Shown in pieces: positions 7,402 through 17,217 of a stretch of 48,097 nt of DNA. Positions within the stretch are counted from its first letter, which is position 1; the number at the start of each line of letters is the position of its first letter. A model generated the notes under the pieces. That model was not told where the DNA came from, made no database searches, and was given only the letters and a program-made list of their open reading frames with translations. The DNA lies in the NCBI GenBank assembly GCA_902547825.1, contig CACCPE010000006.1, positions 1 through 48,097 of the forward strand. The letters run 5' to 3'. The DNA is from an uncultured Pelagibacteraceae bacterium (GTDB lineage Bacteria; Pseudomonadota; Alphaproteobacteria; Pelagibacterales; Pelagibacteraceae). Made by a program: the position numbers and the translations under genes.

Positions 7402-8075
7402 AAGATTTCGTTACCATAGGTTTACCAAGTAAAGGACGTCTAAAAGATAAAGCGATATCATTTTTTAATGATAGAGGACATATGATTTTACAAAGTGAAA
7501 AAGAAAGAAATTATTTTGGAACTATTGAAAATAAACCTAACATCAAGATTATTTTTCTCCACGCTAAAGAAATAATTCAGAGATTAGGAGATGGAACTTT
7601 GGATATAGGTGTATCCGGGTTAGATCTCTTGAAAGAGTCTGATAAAATTTTACAAAGTAAAATAAATGTTCAGAAAAAACTTAATTTCGGTAATGCCAAC
7701 TTAGTTATTGCAGTGCCAGATGATTGGATAGATGTACAGACGATTGCTGATCTTGAAGAGGTATCATTTGATATTAGATCTAAAAGAAATTATAGATTGA
7801 GAGTAGCAACTAAATATCCAAATTTAACTAACGATTTTTTGATTTCTAAAGGAGTTACTCAATATAAATTGATACCTAGTCTTGGTGCTACAGAAACTTA
7901 TCCATTTATAGGCTCTTCTGAAATCATTACAGATATAACTTCTACAGGTAAAACTTTGGCTGATAATAATTTAAGAGTCCTAAAAGATGGATTAATATTA
8001 AGCTCAAATGCATGTTTATTTATTGCAAAAAAAAAGGCTGCAAAACTGCAGCCTTTTTTAAAATCTTTTGACTAG
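7398..8075 (+). CDS. hisG: ATP phosphoribosyltransferase catalytic subunit, short form
   Basis: At 225 residues it is the short HisG that needs HisZ. Visible motifs are GLPSKGRLKDKAI at the N-terminus, LGDGTLDIGVSGLDLL near residues 60-75, and the PRPP-binding loop DITSTGKTLADN near residue 178. It condenses ATP with PRPP in the first step of histidine synthesis. It overlaps hisZ by four bases. An oddity is that the last codons contain a perfect 13-base-pair hairpin with an A-run before and a T-run after (8030-8059). The KKKAAKLQPFLKSFD end of the protein is therefore also a terminator. The convergent groEL ends six bases further on. Confidence 0.95.
   Translation: MKDFVTIGLPSKGRLKDKAISFFNDRGHMILQSEKERNYFGTIENKPNIKIIFLHAKEIIQRLGDGTLDIGVSGLDLLKESDKILQSKINVQKKLNFGNANLVIAVPDDWIDVQTIADLEEVSFDIRSKRNYRLRVATKYPNLTNDFLISKGVTQYKLIPSLGATETYPFIGSSEIITDITSTGKTLADNNLRVLKDGLILSSNACLFIAKKKAAKLQPFLKSFD
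8030..8059. terminator. Bidirectional intrinsic terminator inside the 3' end of hisG
   Basis: The left arm is AAAAAAGGCTGCA (8030-8042), the loop AAAC (8043-8046), and the right arm TGCAGCCTTTTTT (8047-8059). This is a perfect 13-base-pair stem. The T-run on the plus strand suits hisG, and the A-run (8027-8035) is a T-run on the minus strand, where it lies 22-55 bases past the groEL stop. It therefore can serve both convergent operons while still encoding hisG residues. Confidence 0.85.
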
Positions 8076-8081
8076 GTGAAA

Positions 8082-10054
<1,973 letters not shown>

Positions 10055-10089
10055 ATGTATTTTCTCCTATAAATTTTTATGTAGTGTTG

Positions 10090-10117
10090 ATATGGTAAGT
10101 TTTAACTATATTTCAAG
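10090..10117 (-). promoter_or_regulatory. Probable RpoH (sigma-32) heat-shock promoter of groES-groEL
   Basis: On the minus strand CTTGAA (10117-10112) is followed after 14 bases by TACCATAT (10097-10090). This fits the RpoH pattern CTTGAA-spacer-CCCCATnT at most positions. Transcription would begin near 10083, giving a leader of about 29 bases that includes the AGGAG site. No CIRCE inverted repeat was found between the divergent genes, so RpoH rather than HrcA control is the better reading. Confidence 0.6.
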
Positions 10118-10183
10118 AGGCAAAAATCATTAAAAAAACCATTAAATACTATATTAATAGGCATTAAAAGGAGAAATAGTACA

Positions 10184-10990
10184 TTGAAAGAACTAAACCA
10201 TCTAGCAGATATATTTGAAAACTACGACACATTTATTATTGATTTGTGGGGGGTAATACATAATGGAGTTACTCTTAATCCTAACGCTATTGAAGCGGTA
10301 GACAAACTGAAAAAAAATTCAAAAAAAATAGTTTTTTTATCTAATGCACCTAGGCCTAGTTTTAAAGTAATTAATTTTTTACTAAAAATGAAAATGGATA
10401 AAAAATATCTAGAGCATGTAATAACTTCAGGAGAAGCAGCTATGCACGCAATTAACCAAAAAAAATTTGGAAAGACATTTTACCATCTTGGACCAGCAAG
10501 AGACATTTCTGTATTTGAAAAGGTAAAAGATAATAGAACTGATCTTCAGACTTGTGATTTTATATTATGTACTGGATTGTTTGATGATTATGAAAATGAT
10601 TTAAATTATTATAAAAAATTTTTATCGAAGCATATTTCGAAAAAATTAATTTGTACCAATCCAGATTTAATAGTCCATAGGGGCAATGTTGAAGAACTAT
10701 GTGCAGGATCAGTTGCGAAAGTTTTCGAGGATCTTGGAGGAGAAGTTATTTATTTTGGCAAACCGTATAAAGAGGTTTACAACATGTGCTTCGGACCTAA
10801 TGAAAAAGTTTTAGCCATTGGTGATAATTTAAAAACAGACATCAAAGGAGCGAATAATTTAAAAATAGACTGTATATTTATATCTGAAGGTGTCCACAGA
10901 AAGGAATTCAACAATTTTTCTGAACTTCAAAAACTTTTAGAAAAATATGATGTTAGAGCAAATTTTTTTCAAAGAGAATTAAAATGGTAA
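10184..10990 (+). CDS. HAD-superfamily class IIA hydrolase (TIGR01459-like)
   Basis: A 268-residue HAD phosphatase of the NagD-like class IIA. Motif I is FIIDLWGVIHNG near residues 17-28, motif II VFLSNAPRPS, and the C-terminal part has YFGKPYKEVY and motif IV AIGDNLKTDIKGA near 206-218. The W in place of D in the 'DxDGV' pattern is typical of the alphaproteobacterial subgroup TIGR01459, whose substrate is not known to me. The start codon is TTG at 10184, chosen because an AAGGAG lies at 10168-10173, ten bases before it. It is the first gene of a plus-strand run with ribF (1-base gap) and ileS. Confidence 0.88.
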   Translation: MKELNHLADIFENYDTFIIDLWGVIHNGVTLNPNAIEAVDKLKKNSKKIVFLSNAPRPSFKVINFLLKMKMDKKYLEHVITSGEAAMHAINQKKFGKTFYHLGPARDISVFEKVKDNRTDLQTCDFILCTGLFDDYENDLNYYKKFLSKHISKKLICTNPDLIVHRGNVEELCAGSVAKVFEDLGGEVIYFGKPYKEVYNMCFGPNEKVLAIGDNLKTDIKGANNLKIDCIFISEGVHRKEFNNFSELQKLLEKYDVRANFFQRELKW

Positions 10991-10991
10991 A

Positions 10992-11900
10992 ATGAAGATT
11001 TACAACAACCCAAATTTAAAAAAAAAACATTGCAATGGTGTAATAGCTATAGGTAATTTTGATGGGTTACATTTAGGCCATCAAAAAGTTATTAAAGAAG
11101 CGAAATTAAAAGCTATAAAAAACAATATACCCTTTGGGGTTATGACTTTCGAACCTGTACCAGTTATGTTTTTTAATAACAAAATTAAAAATCATAGAAT
11201 AAACTCTTTAGAACAAAAAAAAACTCAGTTAAAAAAATTTAAATTAGATTTCTTAATAATTATAAAATTTAATAAAATTTTTTCAACTCAAACACCAGAA
11301 GAATTTATAAAAAAAATAATTTTTAAAAAAACGAAATGTAAATATTTGTATGTAAGTAAAAATTTCAAGTTTGGTTTTAAACGACAAGGAAATATAAAAA
11401 CACTTAAAAAATTTGAGAAAAGATATAACTTTAAAAATATTGTAACCAAACCTTATAAAAAAGGTAATAAAACAATTTCATCTACATTTTTAAGACAGAA
11501 AATAAGGTTAGGTAAAATAGATGAGGTAAATAAATTATTGAAGCGACATTGGAGCATTAATGGTAAAGTAATAAAAGGAGAGAGAAGAGGACGTAAGATT
11601 GGTTTTCCAACATGTAATTTAAAATTGAGCGATTATGTTGTCCCTAAGCTTGGGGTCTACGCTGTTAGAGTTAAAAGTAAGAATTTTTATAAAAAAGGTA
11701 TTGCAAATATAGGTTATAGACCAACATTTAATGGGCAAAATTTATTATTGGAAACAAATATCTTTGGAATTAATAAAAACTTATATAATAAAGTGATTAA
11801 TGTTAACTTTAAAAAATTTATTAGACCAGAAAAAAAATTTAGGAATTTGAAACATTTAAAAAAACAAATCAAACTTGATATAAAAAAGGCAAATAAATAA
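10992..11900 (+). CDS. ribF: Bifunctional riboflavin kinase / FAD synthetase
   Basis: A 302-residue protein with both expected domains. The N-terminal FMN adenylyltransferase has GNFDGLHLGHQKVI at about residues 22-35 and SSTFLRQKIRLGKI near 163. The C-terminal riboflavin kinase has the RRGRKIGFPTCNLKL signature near 200-214 and GVYAVRV. It converts riboflavin to FMN and then FAD. It overlaps ileS by one base (TAATG). The protein is extremely lysine- and asparagine-rich but the catalytic motifs are intact. Confidence 0.95.
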   Translation: MKIYNNPNLKKKHCNGVIAIGNFDGLHLGHQKVIKEAKLKAIKNNIPFGVMTFEPVPVMFFNNKIKNHRINSLEQKKTQLKKFKLDFLIIIKFNKIFSTQTPEEFIKKIIFKKTKCKYLYVSKNFKFGFKRQGNIKTLKKFEKRYNFKNIVTKPYKKGNKTISSTFLRQKIRLGKIDEVNKLLKRHWSINGKVIKGERRGRKIGFPTCNLKLSDYVVPKLGVYAVRVKSKNFYKKGIANIGYRPTFNGQNLLLETNIFGINKNLYNKVINVNFKKFIRPEKKFRNLKHLKKQIKLDIKKANK

Positions 11901-14629
11901 TGTCGAAAGAAACTCTACAACTTCCTAAGACAGCTTTTTCAATGAAAGCTAGTTTACCAATTAAAGAGCCAGAAATTTTAAAGAAATGGGAAAAAAATAA
12001 AATATTTAAAAAGCTGAGAGAAAAGTCAAAAGGAAAAGAAAAATTTGTTCTTCATGATGGCCCACCATATGCAAATGGTCATATACATATGGGTACCGCA
12101 TTAAACAAAATTTTGAAAGATATGATTACTCGTTTTCATCAGATGAATGGAAAAGATTCTGTTTACGTTCCAGGTTGGGATTGTCACGGGCTCCCAATAG
12201 AATGGAAGATAGAAGAGCAATATAAAAAAAAGAAAAAAAATAAAGACGAGGTACCCATAAAAGATTTTAGGCAGGAATGTAGGGAATTTGCAAAAAGTTG
12301 GATCGAAGTTCACATTAAAGAGTTTAAACGATTAGGGGTAGTTGGAGATTTTGAAAATTATTATTCTACGATGAGTTATGAGGCGGAGGCTCAAATTGTA
12401 AGAGAGTTAGGAAAATTTCTTTTAGATGGAAGTTTATATCAAGGGTTTAAACCAGTTCTTTGGTCTACTGTGGAAAAAACTGCGTTAGCTGATGCAGAAG
12501 TAGAATATTTGGATCATACTTCAAATACAATTTATGTTGCATTTAAAGTTAAGGAGACTGACAAAAATTATCTAAAAGACGCAAGCATTATAATTTGGAC
12601 TACTACACCCTGGACTATACCTGCTAACAAAGCATTAGCTTTTAATAGCAATATCGAATACTCAGTTTTGGAAATTGAACATCTTGAACACTTTAAAGAT
12701 AAGAAAATTGTAGTAGCAAAAAATTTAATCGAAACAATAATTAAAGATTGTGAGATTAAAAACTATAAAGAGTTAAAAACTTTTAAGGGTTCTGAATTTA
12801 AAGGAACGTTATGTAGTCATCCATTAGTCAAAATGGATTTTGACTACGATGTTCCAATGTTAGATGCTCAATTTGTAAATTTAGAGCAAGGAACGGGGAT
12901 AGTACATTGTGCTCCAAGCCATGGCCCAGACGACTTTAATTTGTGTTTGAAAAATAATATACCGTCACTCTATACAGTCGATAACTCAGGTGTTTACACT
13001 AAAGAGGTACCTTATTTTACAAATACACATGTATTCAAGGCTGACCCAATTGTTATAGACAAATTAAAAGAACAAAAACAATTACTTAAAAATGATAAAC
13101 TTAATCATAGCTATCCTCATTCTTGGAGATCTAAGGCTCCATTAATTTACAGAGCAACACCTCAATGGTTTATTTCTATGCAAAAAAATAAATTGAGAGA
13201 TAAGGCTGTTAAAGCAATAAATGAAACCATCTTCTATCCAAACAAAGGTAAGGACAGGCTTTTATCAATGATTGAAGGAAGACCAGATTGGTGTGTATCA
13301 AGACAAAGAGTTTGGGGAGTACCATTACCGATTTTTATAAATAAAAAAACAAAAGAACCACTAAGAGATCAAAAAATTATAGATAGAATTGCCTCTATTT
13401 ATGAAAAGCAAGGCTCCGATTGTTGGTTCACAGATGATGCAAAAATTTTTTTAGGTGATGACTACGATGCCAAAGATTATGAAAAACTTAACGATATTGT
13501 AGAGGTATGGTTCGATAGTGGCTCAACACACAGTTTTGTTTTAGAGAAAAGAAAAGATTTAAAATGGCCTGCAGACATGTATTTAGAAGGTTCAGACCAA
13601 CATAGGGGATGGTTTCACTCTTCTTTATTAGAGTCGTGCGGAACTAGAGGCAAAGCACCATTTAAAAGTATTCTTTCACATGGTTTCGTTGTGGACGGCA
13701 AAGGTATGAAAATGTCTAAATCAATGGGAAATGTCATATCCCCAGAAGACATATTAAAGAATTATGGTGCAGACATACTTAGAGTTTGGGCTTCAGCATC
13801 TGATTATGCCGAAGACTTAAGAATAGATAAAAATATTTTAATACAACACGCAGAGTCTTATAGAAAAATTAGAAATACTTTTAGGTTTATGCTCGGAAAC
13901 TTAAAAGATAATTTTGATAAACAAAACTTTGAAAAAATTAAAATAAATGAATTTGATGAATTAGAGCAATTCATTTTACATAAGTTATTTTTAATTAATC
14001 AATCAGTAGATGAAAATTTAAAAAATTACAATTTTCATAAACTGTATAAAGAGCTATTGAATTTTTGCACATTGGATCTTTCCTCCTTTTATTTTGATAT
14101 AAGAAAAGATGTTCTTTACTGTGATAGCATAAATTCAAAAAAAAGAAAAAATTGTGTTATTGTGTTAAACATAATTTTAGAAAGCCTATTAAAATGGTTC
14201 GCTCCAATTTTAGTTTTCACTACCGAGGAAATCTATAGTCTTGTGAATAAAGATAGTTCTGAAAGTATTCATGAAAATAGTTTTGTAAAAATCCCAGCTA
14301 ATTGGAAAAATGATAAACTAAATGAAAAATGGTCAAAATTATTTAAAATTAAACAAGAAGCAAATATTTCGATTGAAGAGAAAAGAGCTAATAAAGAGAT
14401 TGGATCAAGTTTAGAGGCTGAAATTAAACTAATCGTGAAGAAAGATCAATTTGAACTTCTCGATAAGTTAGATTTAGCAGATTATTTTATCGTTTCGAAA
14501 GCAGAAAAAGAATTAACAAATAATGATAACGCTAAGATTGAAGTGAAAAAGGCCCAAGGACAAAAATGTGAAAGATGTTGGAAAATCTTAGAGAAAAGAT
14601 GCGAAAGAGAAAGTTGTCCTATAAAATAG
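11900..14629 (+). CDS. ileS: Isoleucyl-tRNA synthetase
   Basis: A 909-residue class I synthetase. The HIGH-type motif is PYANGHIHMGTALNKIL near residues 55-71. The CP1 editing domain includes IIWTTTPWTIPANKALAF and GTGIVHCAPSHGPDDF. The zinc/connective part has GRPDWCVSRQRVWGVPLP, and KMSKSMGN starts near residue 602. The C-terminal zinc-binding segment is present but compact: CERCW, then two cysteines four residues apart, then the stop. It charges tRNA-Ile. It follows ribF by overlap and precedes lspA by 12 bases, matching the common ribF-ileS-lspA order. Confidence 0.98.
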   Translation: MSKETLQLPKTAFSMKASLPIKEPEILKKWEKNKIFKKLREKSKGKEKFVLHDGPPYANGHIHMGTALNKILKDMITRFHQMNGKDSVYVPGWDCHGLPIEWKIEEQYKKKKKNKDEVPIKDFRQECREFAKSWIEVHIKEFKRLGVVGDFENYYSTMSYEAEAQIVRELGKFLLDGSLYQGFKPVLWSTVEKTALADAEVEYLDHTSNTIYVAFKVKETDKNYLKDASIIIWTTTPWTIPANKALAFNSNIEYSVLEIEHLEHFKDKKIVVAKNLIETIIKDCEIKNYKELKTFKGSEFKGTLCSHPLVKMDFDYDVPMLDAQFVNLEQGTGIVHCAPSHGPDDFNLCLKNNIPSLYTVDNSGVYTKEVPYFTNTHVFKADPIVIDKLKEQKQLLKNDKLNHSYPHSWRSKAPLIYRATPQWFISMQKNKLRDKAVKAINETIFYPNKGKDRLLSMIEGRPDWCVSRQRVWGVPLPIFINKKTKEPLRDQKIIDRIASIYEKQGSDCWFTDDAKIFLGDDYDAKDYEKLNDIVEVWFDSGSTHSFVLEKRKDLKWPADMYLEGSDQHRGWFHSSLLESCGTRGKAPFKSILSHGFVVDGKGMKMSKSMGNVISPEDILKNYGADILRVWASASDYAEDLRIDKNILIQHAESYRKIRNTFRFMLGNLKDNFDKQNFEKIKINEFDELEQFILHKLFLINQSVDENLKNYNFHKLYKELLNFCTLDLSSFYFDIRKDVLYCDSINSKKRKNCVIVLNIILESLLKWFAPILVFTTEEIYSLVNKDSSESIHENSFVKIPANWKNDKLNEKWSKLFKIKQEANISIEEKRANKEIGSSLEAEIKLIVKKDQFELLDKLDLADYFIVSKAEKELTNNDNAKIEVKKAQGQKCERCWKILEKRCERESCPIK

Positions 14630-14641
14630 GAAATCAATATT

Positions 14642-15139
14642 TTGATTGATCTTAAAAAAATAAAAAACAATATTTTTAAAAAAGAAAATCTTTATTTTCT
14701 AATTATTATTTTTGTAATATTCCTATTGGATAGGTATTCAAAAATAGAAATTATAAAAAATTTTAATGACAAAAACACTTATGTGAATGATTTTTTTAAT
14801 ATCAGCCTTATTTGGAACACCGGGATAGGTTTTGGTCTTCTCAGTTTCGATTCTAATCTGATTTATAATTTAATTTCTTTAATAATAGGATTTGTAATAA
14901 TGACCATAATATATATTGCTGTAAAATCCGAAATAGAGGAAAAGATTTTTTTTTCGATAATAATTGGAGGTGCTTTAGGCAATTTTTATGATAGAGTGAT
15001 TTATAAAGCCGTGCCAGATTTTATAGATTTACATTATAATAATTTTCACTGGTTTACTTTTAATGTTGCCGATATATTTATAACTATTGGAATATTTGCC
15101 TATATTATGAAAGGCTTTTTTATTAAAGAAAACACATGA
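14642..15139 (+). CDS. lspA: Lipoprotein signal peptidase (signal peptidase II)
   Basis: A 165-residue inner-membrane protease with four hydrophobic segments. The conserved regions are LLDRYSKI near residue 30, WNTGIGFGLLS, GALGNFYDRVIYK with the first catalytic Asp near 116, and FNVADIFITIG with the second near 143. It cuts the signal peptide of prolipoproteins just before the lipidated cysteine. The start is taken as TTG at 14642, with AGGA ten bases before it. The next gene, overlapping by four bases, encodes a lipoprotein that would itself be a substrate. Confidence 0.95.
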   Translation: MIDLKKIKNNIFKKENLYFLIIIFVIFLLDRYSKIEIIKNFNDKNTYVNDFFNISLIWNTGIGFGLLSFDSNLIYNLISLIIGFVIMTIIYIAVKSEIEEKIFFSIIIGGALGNFYDRVIYKAVPDFIDLHYNNFHWFTFNVADIFITIGIFAYIMKGFFIKENT

Positions 15140-15447
15140 AAAAATTATTTTTAATTTTATTATCTTTATTATTTTTATCATGTAGTGGAATTAGTGATGT
15201 AGGCAAAGTTATGAGAAACGAAAAAACAACAACGACTGATGAGTTTTTAGTAAAAAAAAGGAAACCTTTAATATTACCCCCAGATTATAATGAAATACCT
15301 GAACCAGGTGAAATATCAGCAAAACAAAAAACAGAAGAGGACAAAATTAAAAAAATTTTAAAAGCTCCTAAAGAAGATAATAATTCTGGAGCCAAAGAAA
15401 GAGGCTCCTCTGTTGAAAATTCAATATTAAAGAAAATTCGTAAGTGA
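15136..15447 (+). CDS. Small lipoprotein, DUF3035-like
   Basis: A 103-residue protein with a lipoprotein signal: positive start, hydrophobic run, and lipobox LFLSC with the lipidated Cys at 16. The mature part has DEFLVKKRKPLILPPDYNEIPEPGE, which resembles the short 'P-L-x-x-P-P-D-(F/Y)-x-x-L-P-x-P' core of the alphaproteobacterial DUF3035 family. A charged, probably disordered tail follows. Its function is unknown. It overlaps lspA and pgi by four bases each, so it is surely part of this operon. Placement directly after the lipoprotein signal peptidase is notable. Confidence 0.8.
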   Translation: MKKLFLILLSLLFLSCSGISDVGKVMRNEKTTTTDEFLVKKRKPLILPPDYNEIPEPGEISAKQKTEEDKIKKILKAPKEDNNSGAKERGSSVENSILKKIRK

Positions 15448-16664
15448 ATATAAAAAATTTAATTGTTAATAATCATATACAAACAAATACCTTGAGTAAA
15501 AATGACTCAAAAATTTTATTAATTAAATACAAAAAAATAATACAAGAGACTCAAAATAATATTAATAATTCAAAAAAAACGGAGTACGTTCTTAATAAAA
15601 ATTATAAATTTAATTTCAGCTTTAAAGATCTTAAAAATTTTAAAAAATTCAAAACGATAGTTTTAATTGGAATGGGCGGTTCAATTCTTGGGACAGAAGC
15701 GGTTATTGAACTCTTAAGGAATAAAATTAAAAAAAATATTTTTTTTTTAAATAATATTAATACTGAAAAAATAGAAAAATTAAAAAAATCTACTAAACTT
15801 CAAAAGACTCTATTTATTATCATCTCTAAATCGGGAAACACTATTGAGACCTTATCAAATTTTTTTTCTTTGAATATTTTAAAAAAAAACTCAAAAAATA
15901 TTCTTATTATTTCTGAAAAAAAAAATAATTTACTTTTTTCTTTATCTAAAAGAATGAATCTTTCACATATAGAGCATAAAGAAAATATTGGTGGAAGATA
16001 TTCTGTCTTATCAGAAGTTGGTATTATTCCCTCTTATCTTTGCGGAATAAATACTACAAGGCTTAGAAAACATTTAGATAGCTCTCTTTACGGAAAGAAC
16101 TCAATTTTTCTAAAAGATAGCTGTATTAAATTGGCTAATTTATTAATTAAAAATAAATATCGTAATTTAATTTTTATCAATTATGAGCCAAGACTTGAGA
16201 AATTTCTTTTCTGGTGCCAACAGCTTATTGCTGAAAGCTTAGGTAAAAAAGGTAAAGGTTTTTTACCAGTTATATCAAATGCACCAAAAGATCATCATAG
16301 CTTGCTTCAATTATATTTAGATGGCCCAAAAGATAAGCTGTTCTATGTTTTTAGCCCTGTAATATTAAAAAATAGTAATAAAATAAATTCTAAAAAATTT
16401 ACATCGGGTTTGGATTTCGTTAATAAAAAAAGTTTAATTCAAATAAAAAATTCACAAAAAAAAGCTATGATTATGGCATTAAAAAAAAATAAAATACCAT
16501 TTAGGGAATTTAATCTAAAGAAAATTCAAGAAGAAACCCTTGGAAGTTTAATATCTTATTTTATATTAGAAACAATTATTGTTGGGAAACTTGCAGGTAT
16601 TAATCCTTACGATCAGCCGGCTGTAGAACAAGTCAAAAAATTTACTAAATTAATTCTTAGTTAA
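15444..16664 (+). CDS. pgi: Glucose-6-phosphate isomerase
   Basis: A 406-residue Pgi, shorter than the E. coli enzyme (about 549), with the core motifs retained. MGGSILGTEA is near residue 77, SKSGNTIETLSNFF near 128, NIGGRYSVLSEVG near 182, APKDHHSLLQLYLDG near 278, and NPYDQPAVEQVK near the C-terminus with the catalytic lysine region. It interconverts glucose-6-phosphate and fructose-6-phosphate. The start codon is GTG at 15444 inside the preceding stop (4-base overlap). The sequence is unusually rich in Lys, Asn and Ile with long A-tracts. The last 8 bases overlap the convergent rsmD gene. Confidence 0.93.
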   Translation: MNIKNLIVNNHIQTNTLSKNDSKILLIKYKKIIQETQNNINNSKKTEYVLNKNYKFNFSFKDLKNFKKFKTIVLIGMGGSILGTEAVIELLRNKIKKNIFFLNNINTEKIEKLKKSTKLQKTLFIIISKSGNTIETLSNFFSLNILKKNSKNILIISEKKNNLLFSLSKRMNLSHIEHKENIGGRYSVLSEVGIIPSYLCGINTTRLRKHLDSSLYGKNSIFLKDSCIKLANLLIKNKYRNLIFINYEPRLEKFLFWCQQLIAESLGKKGKGFLPVISNAPKDHHSLLQLYLDGPKDKLFYVFSPVILKNSNKINSKKFTSGLDFVNKKSLIQIKNSQKKAMIMALKKNKIPFREFNLKKIQEETLGSLISYFILETIIVGKLAGINPYDQPAVEQVKKFTKLILS

Positions 16665-17217
16665 ACTTTCCAAATATTATCATAGAACGTCCATATTTTC
16701 TTTTAATTATTGGATTAAAAAAATTATCAAATTTATCATTAGATCTTTTCTCTCTATGAATAATAACTACATGATTTTTCTCAAAAATTTTATTCTTATT
16801 AAATAAATACAGATTCTTTAGATATTGATTATCTGCAAATGGTGGATCGAAAAATAAAATATTAAACTTGTCTTTAATTTCCATTTCATGAAGCTTATCA
16901 ATTTTCTTATTTATAATTTTAGAATGATTTAAAATTGAAAGATTTTTTAAGTTATTATTTAAAATCTTAGCAACTTTCTCATTTTCTTCAACAAATGTTA
17001 CTTCTTTAGCTCCTCTAGATAAACACTCTATTCCGAAAGATCCAACTCCTGCATAAAGATCAAGAATATAAGAATTTTCGATTTTTACATTAATTTTATT
17101 AGAATGCTTTAAAATATTAAAAATATTTTCTTTCACAGAGTCCTTTAATGGTCTAGTTATCGAAGTTTTTAAATAAAGAATTGACTTCCCTTTCAGTCTT
17201 CCACTTACAACTCTCAT
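16657..17217 (-). CDS. rsmD: 16S rRNA (guanine966-N2)-methyltransferase RsmD
   Basis: From the ATG at 17217 the protein has 186 residues and begins MRVVSGRLKGKSI, the usual RsmD start. A longer frame from 17235 would add six residues but overlap purD by 22 bases. The chosen start overlaps the purD stop as ATGA. SAM-binding motif I is LDLYAGVGSFGIECLSRGA near residues 47-65, and the catalytic FFDPPFAD is near 119-126. It methylates G966 of 16S rRNA in the 30S subunit. It is co-transcribed with purD. Confidence 0.93.
   Translation of the reverse strand: MRVVSGRLKGKSILYLKTSITRPLKDSVKENIFNILKHSNKINVKIENSYILDLYAGVGSFGIECLSRGAKEVTFVEENEKVAKILNNNLKNLSILNHSKIINKKIDKLHEMEIKDKFNILFFDPPFADNQYLKNLYLFNKNKIFEKNHVVIIHREKRSNDKFDNFFNPIIKRKYGRSMIIFGKFN

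Noticed and set aside
10055-10183. CIRCE operator before groES
   Set aside because: Searched by eye for TTAGCACTC and GAGTGCTAA arms with a 9-base spacer; neither arm is present.
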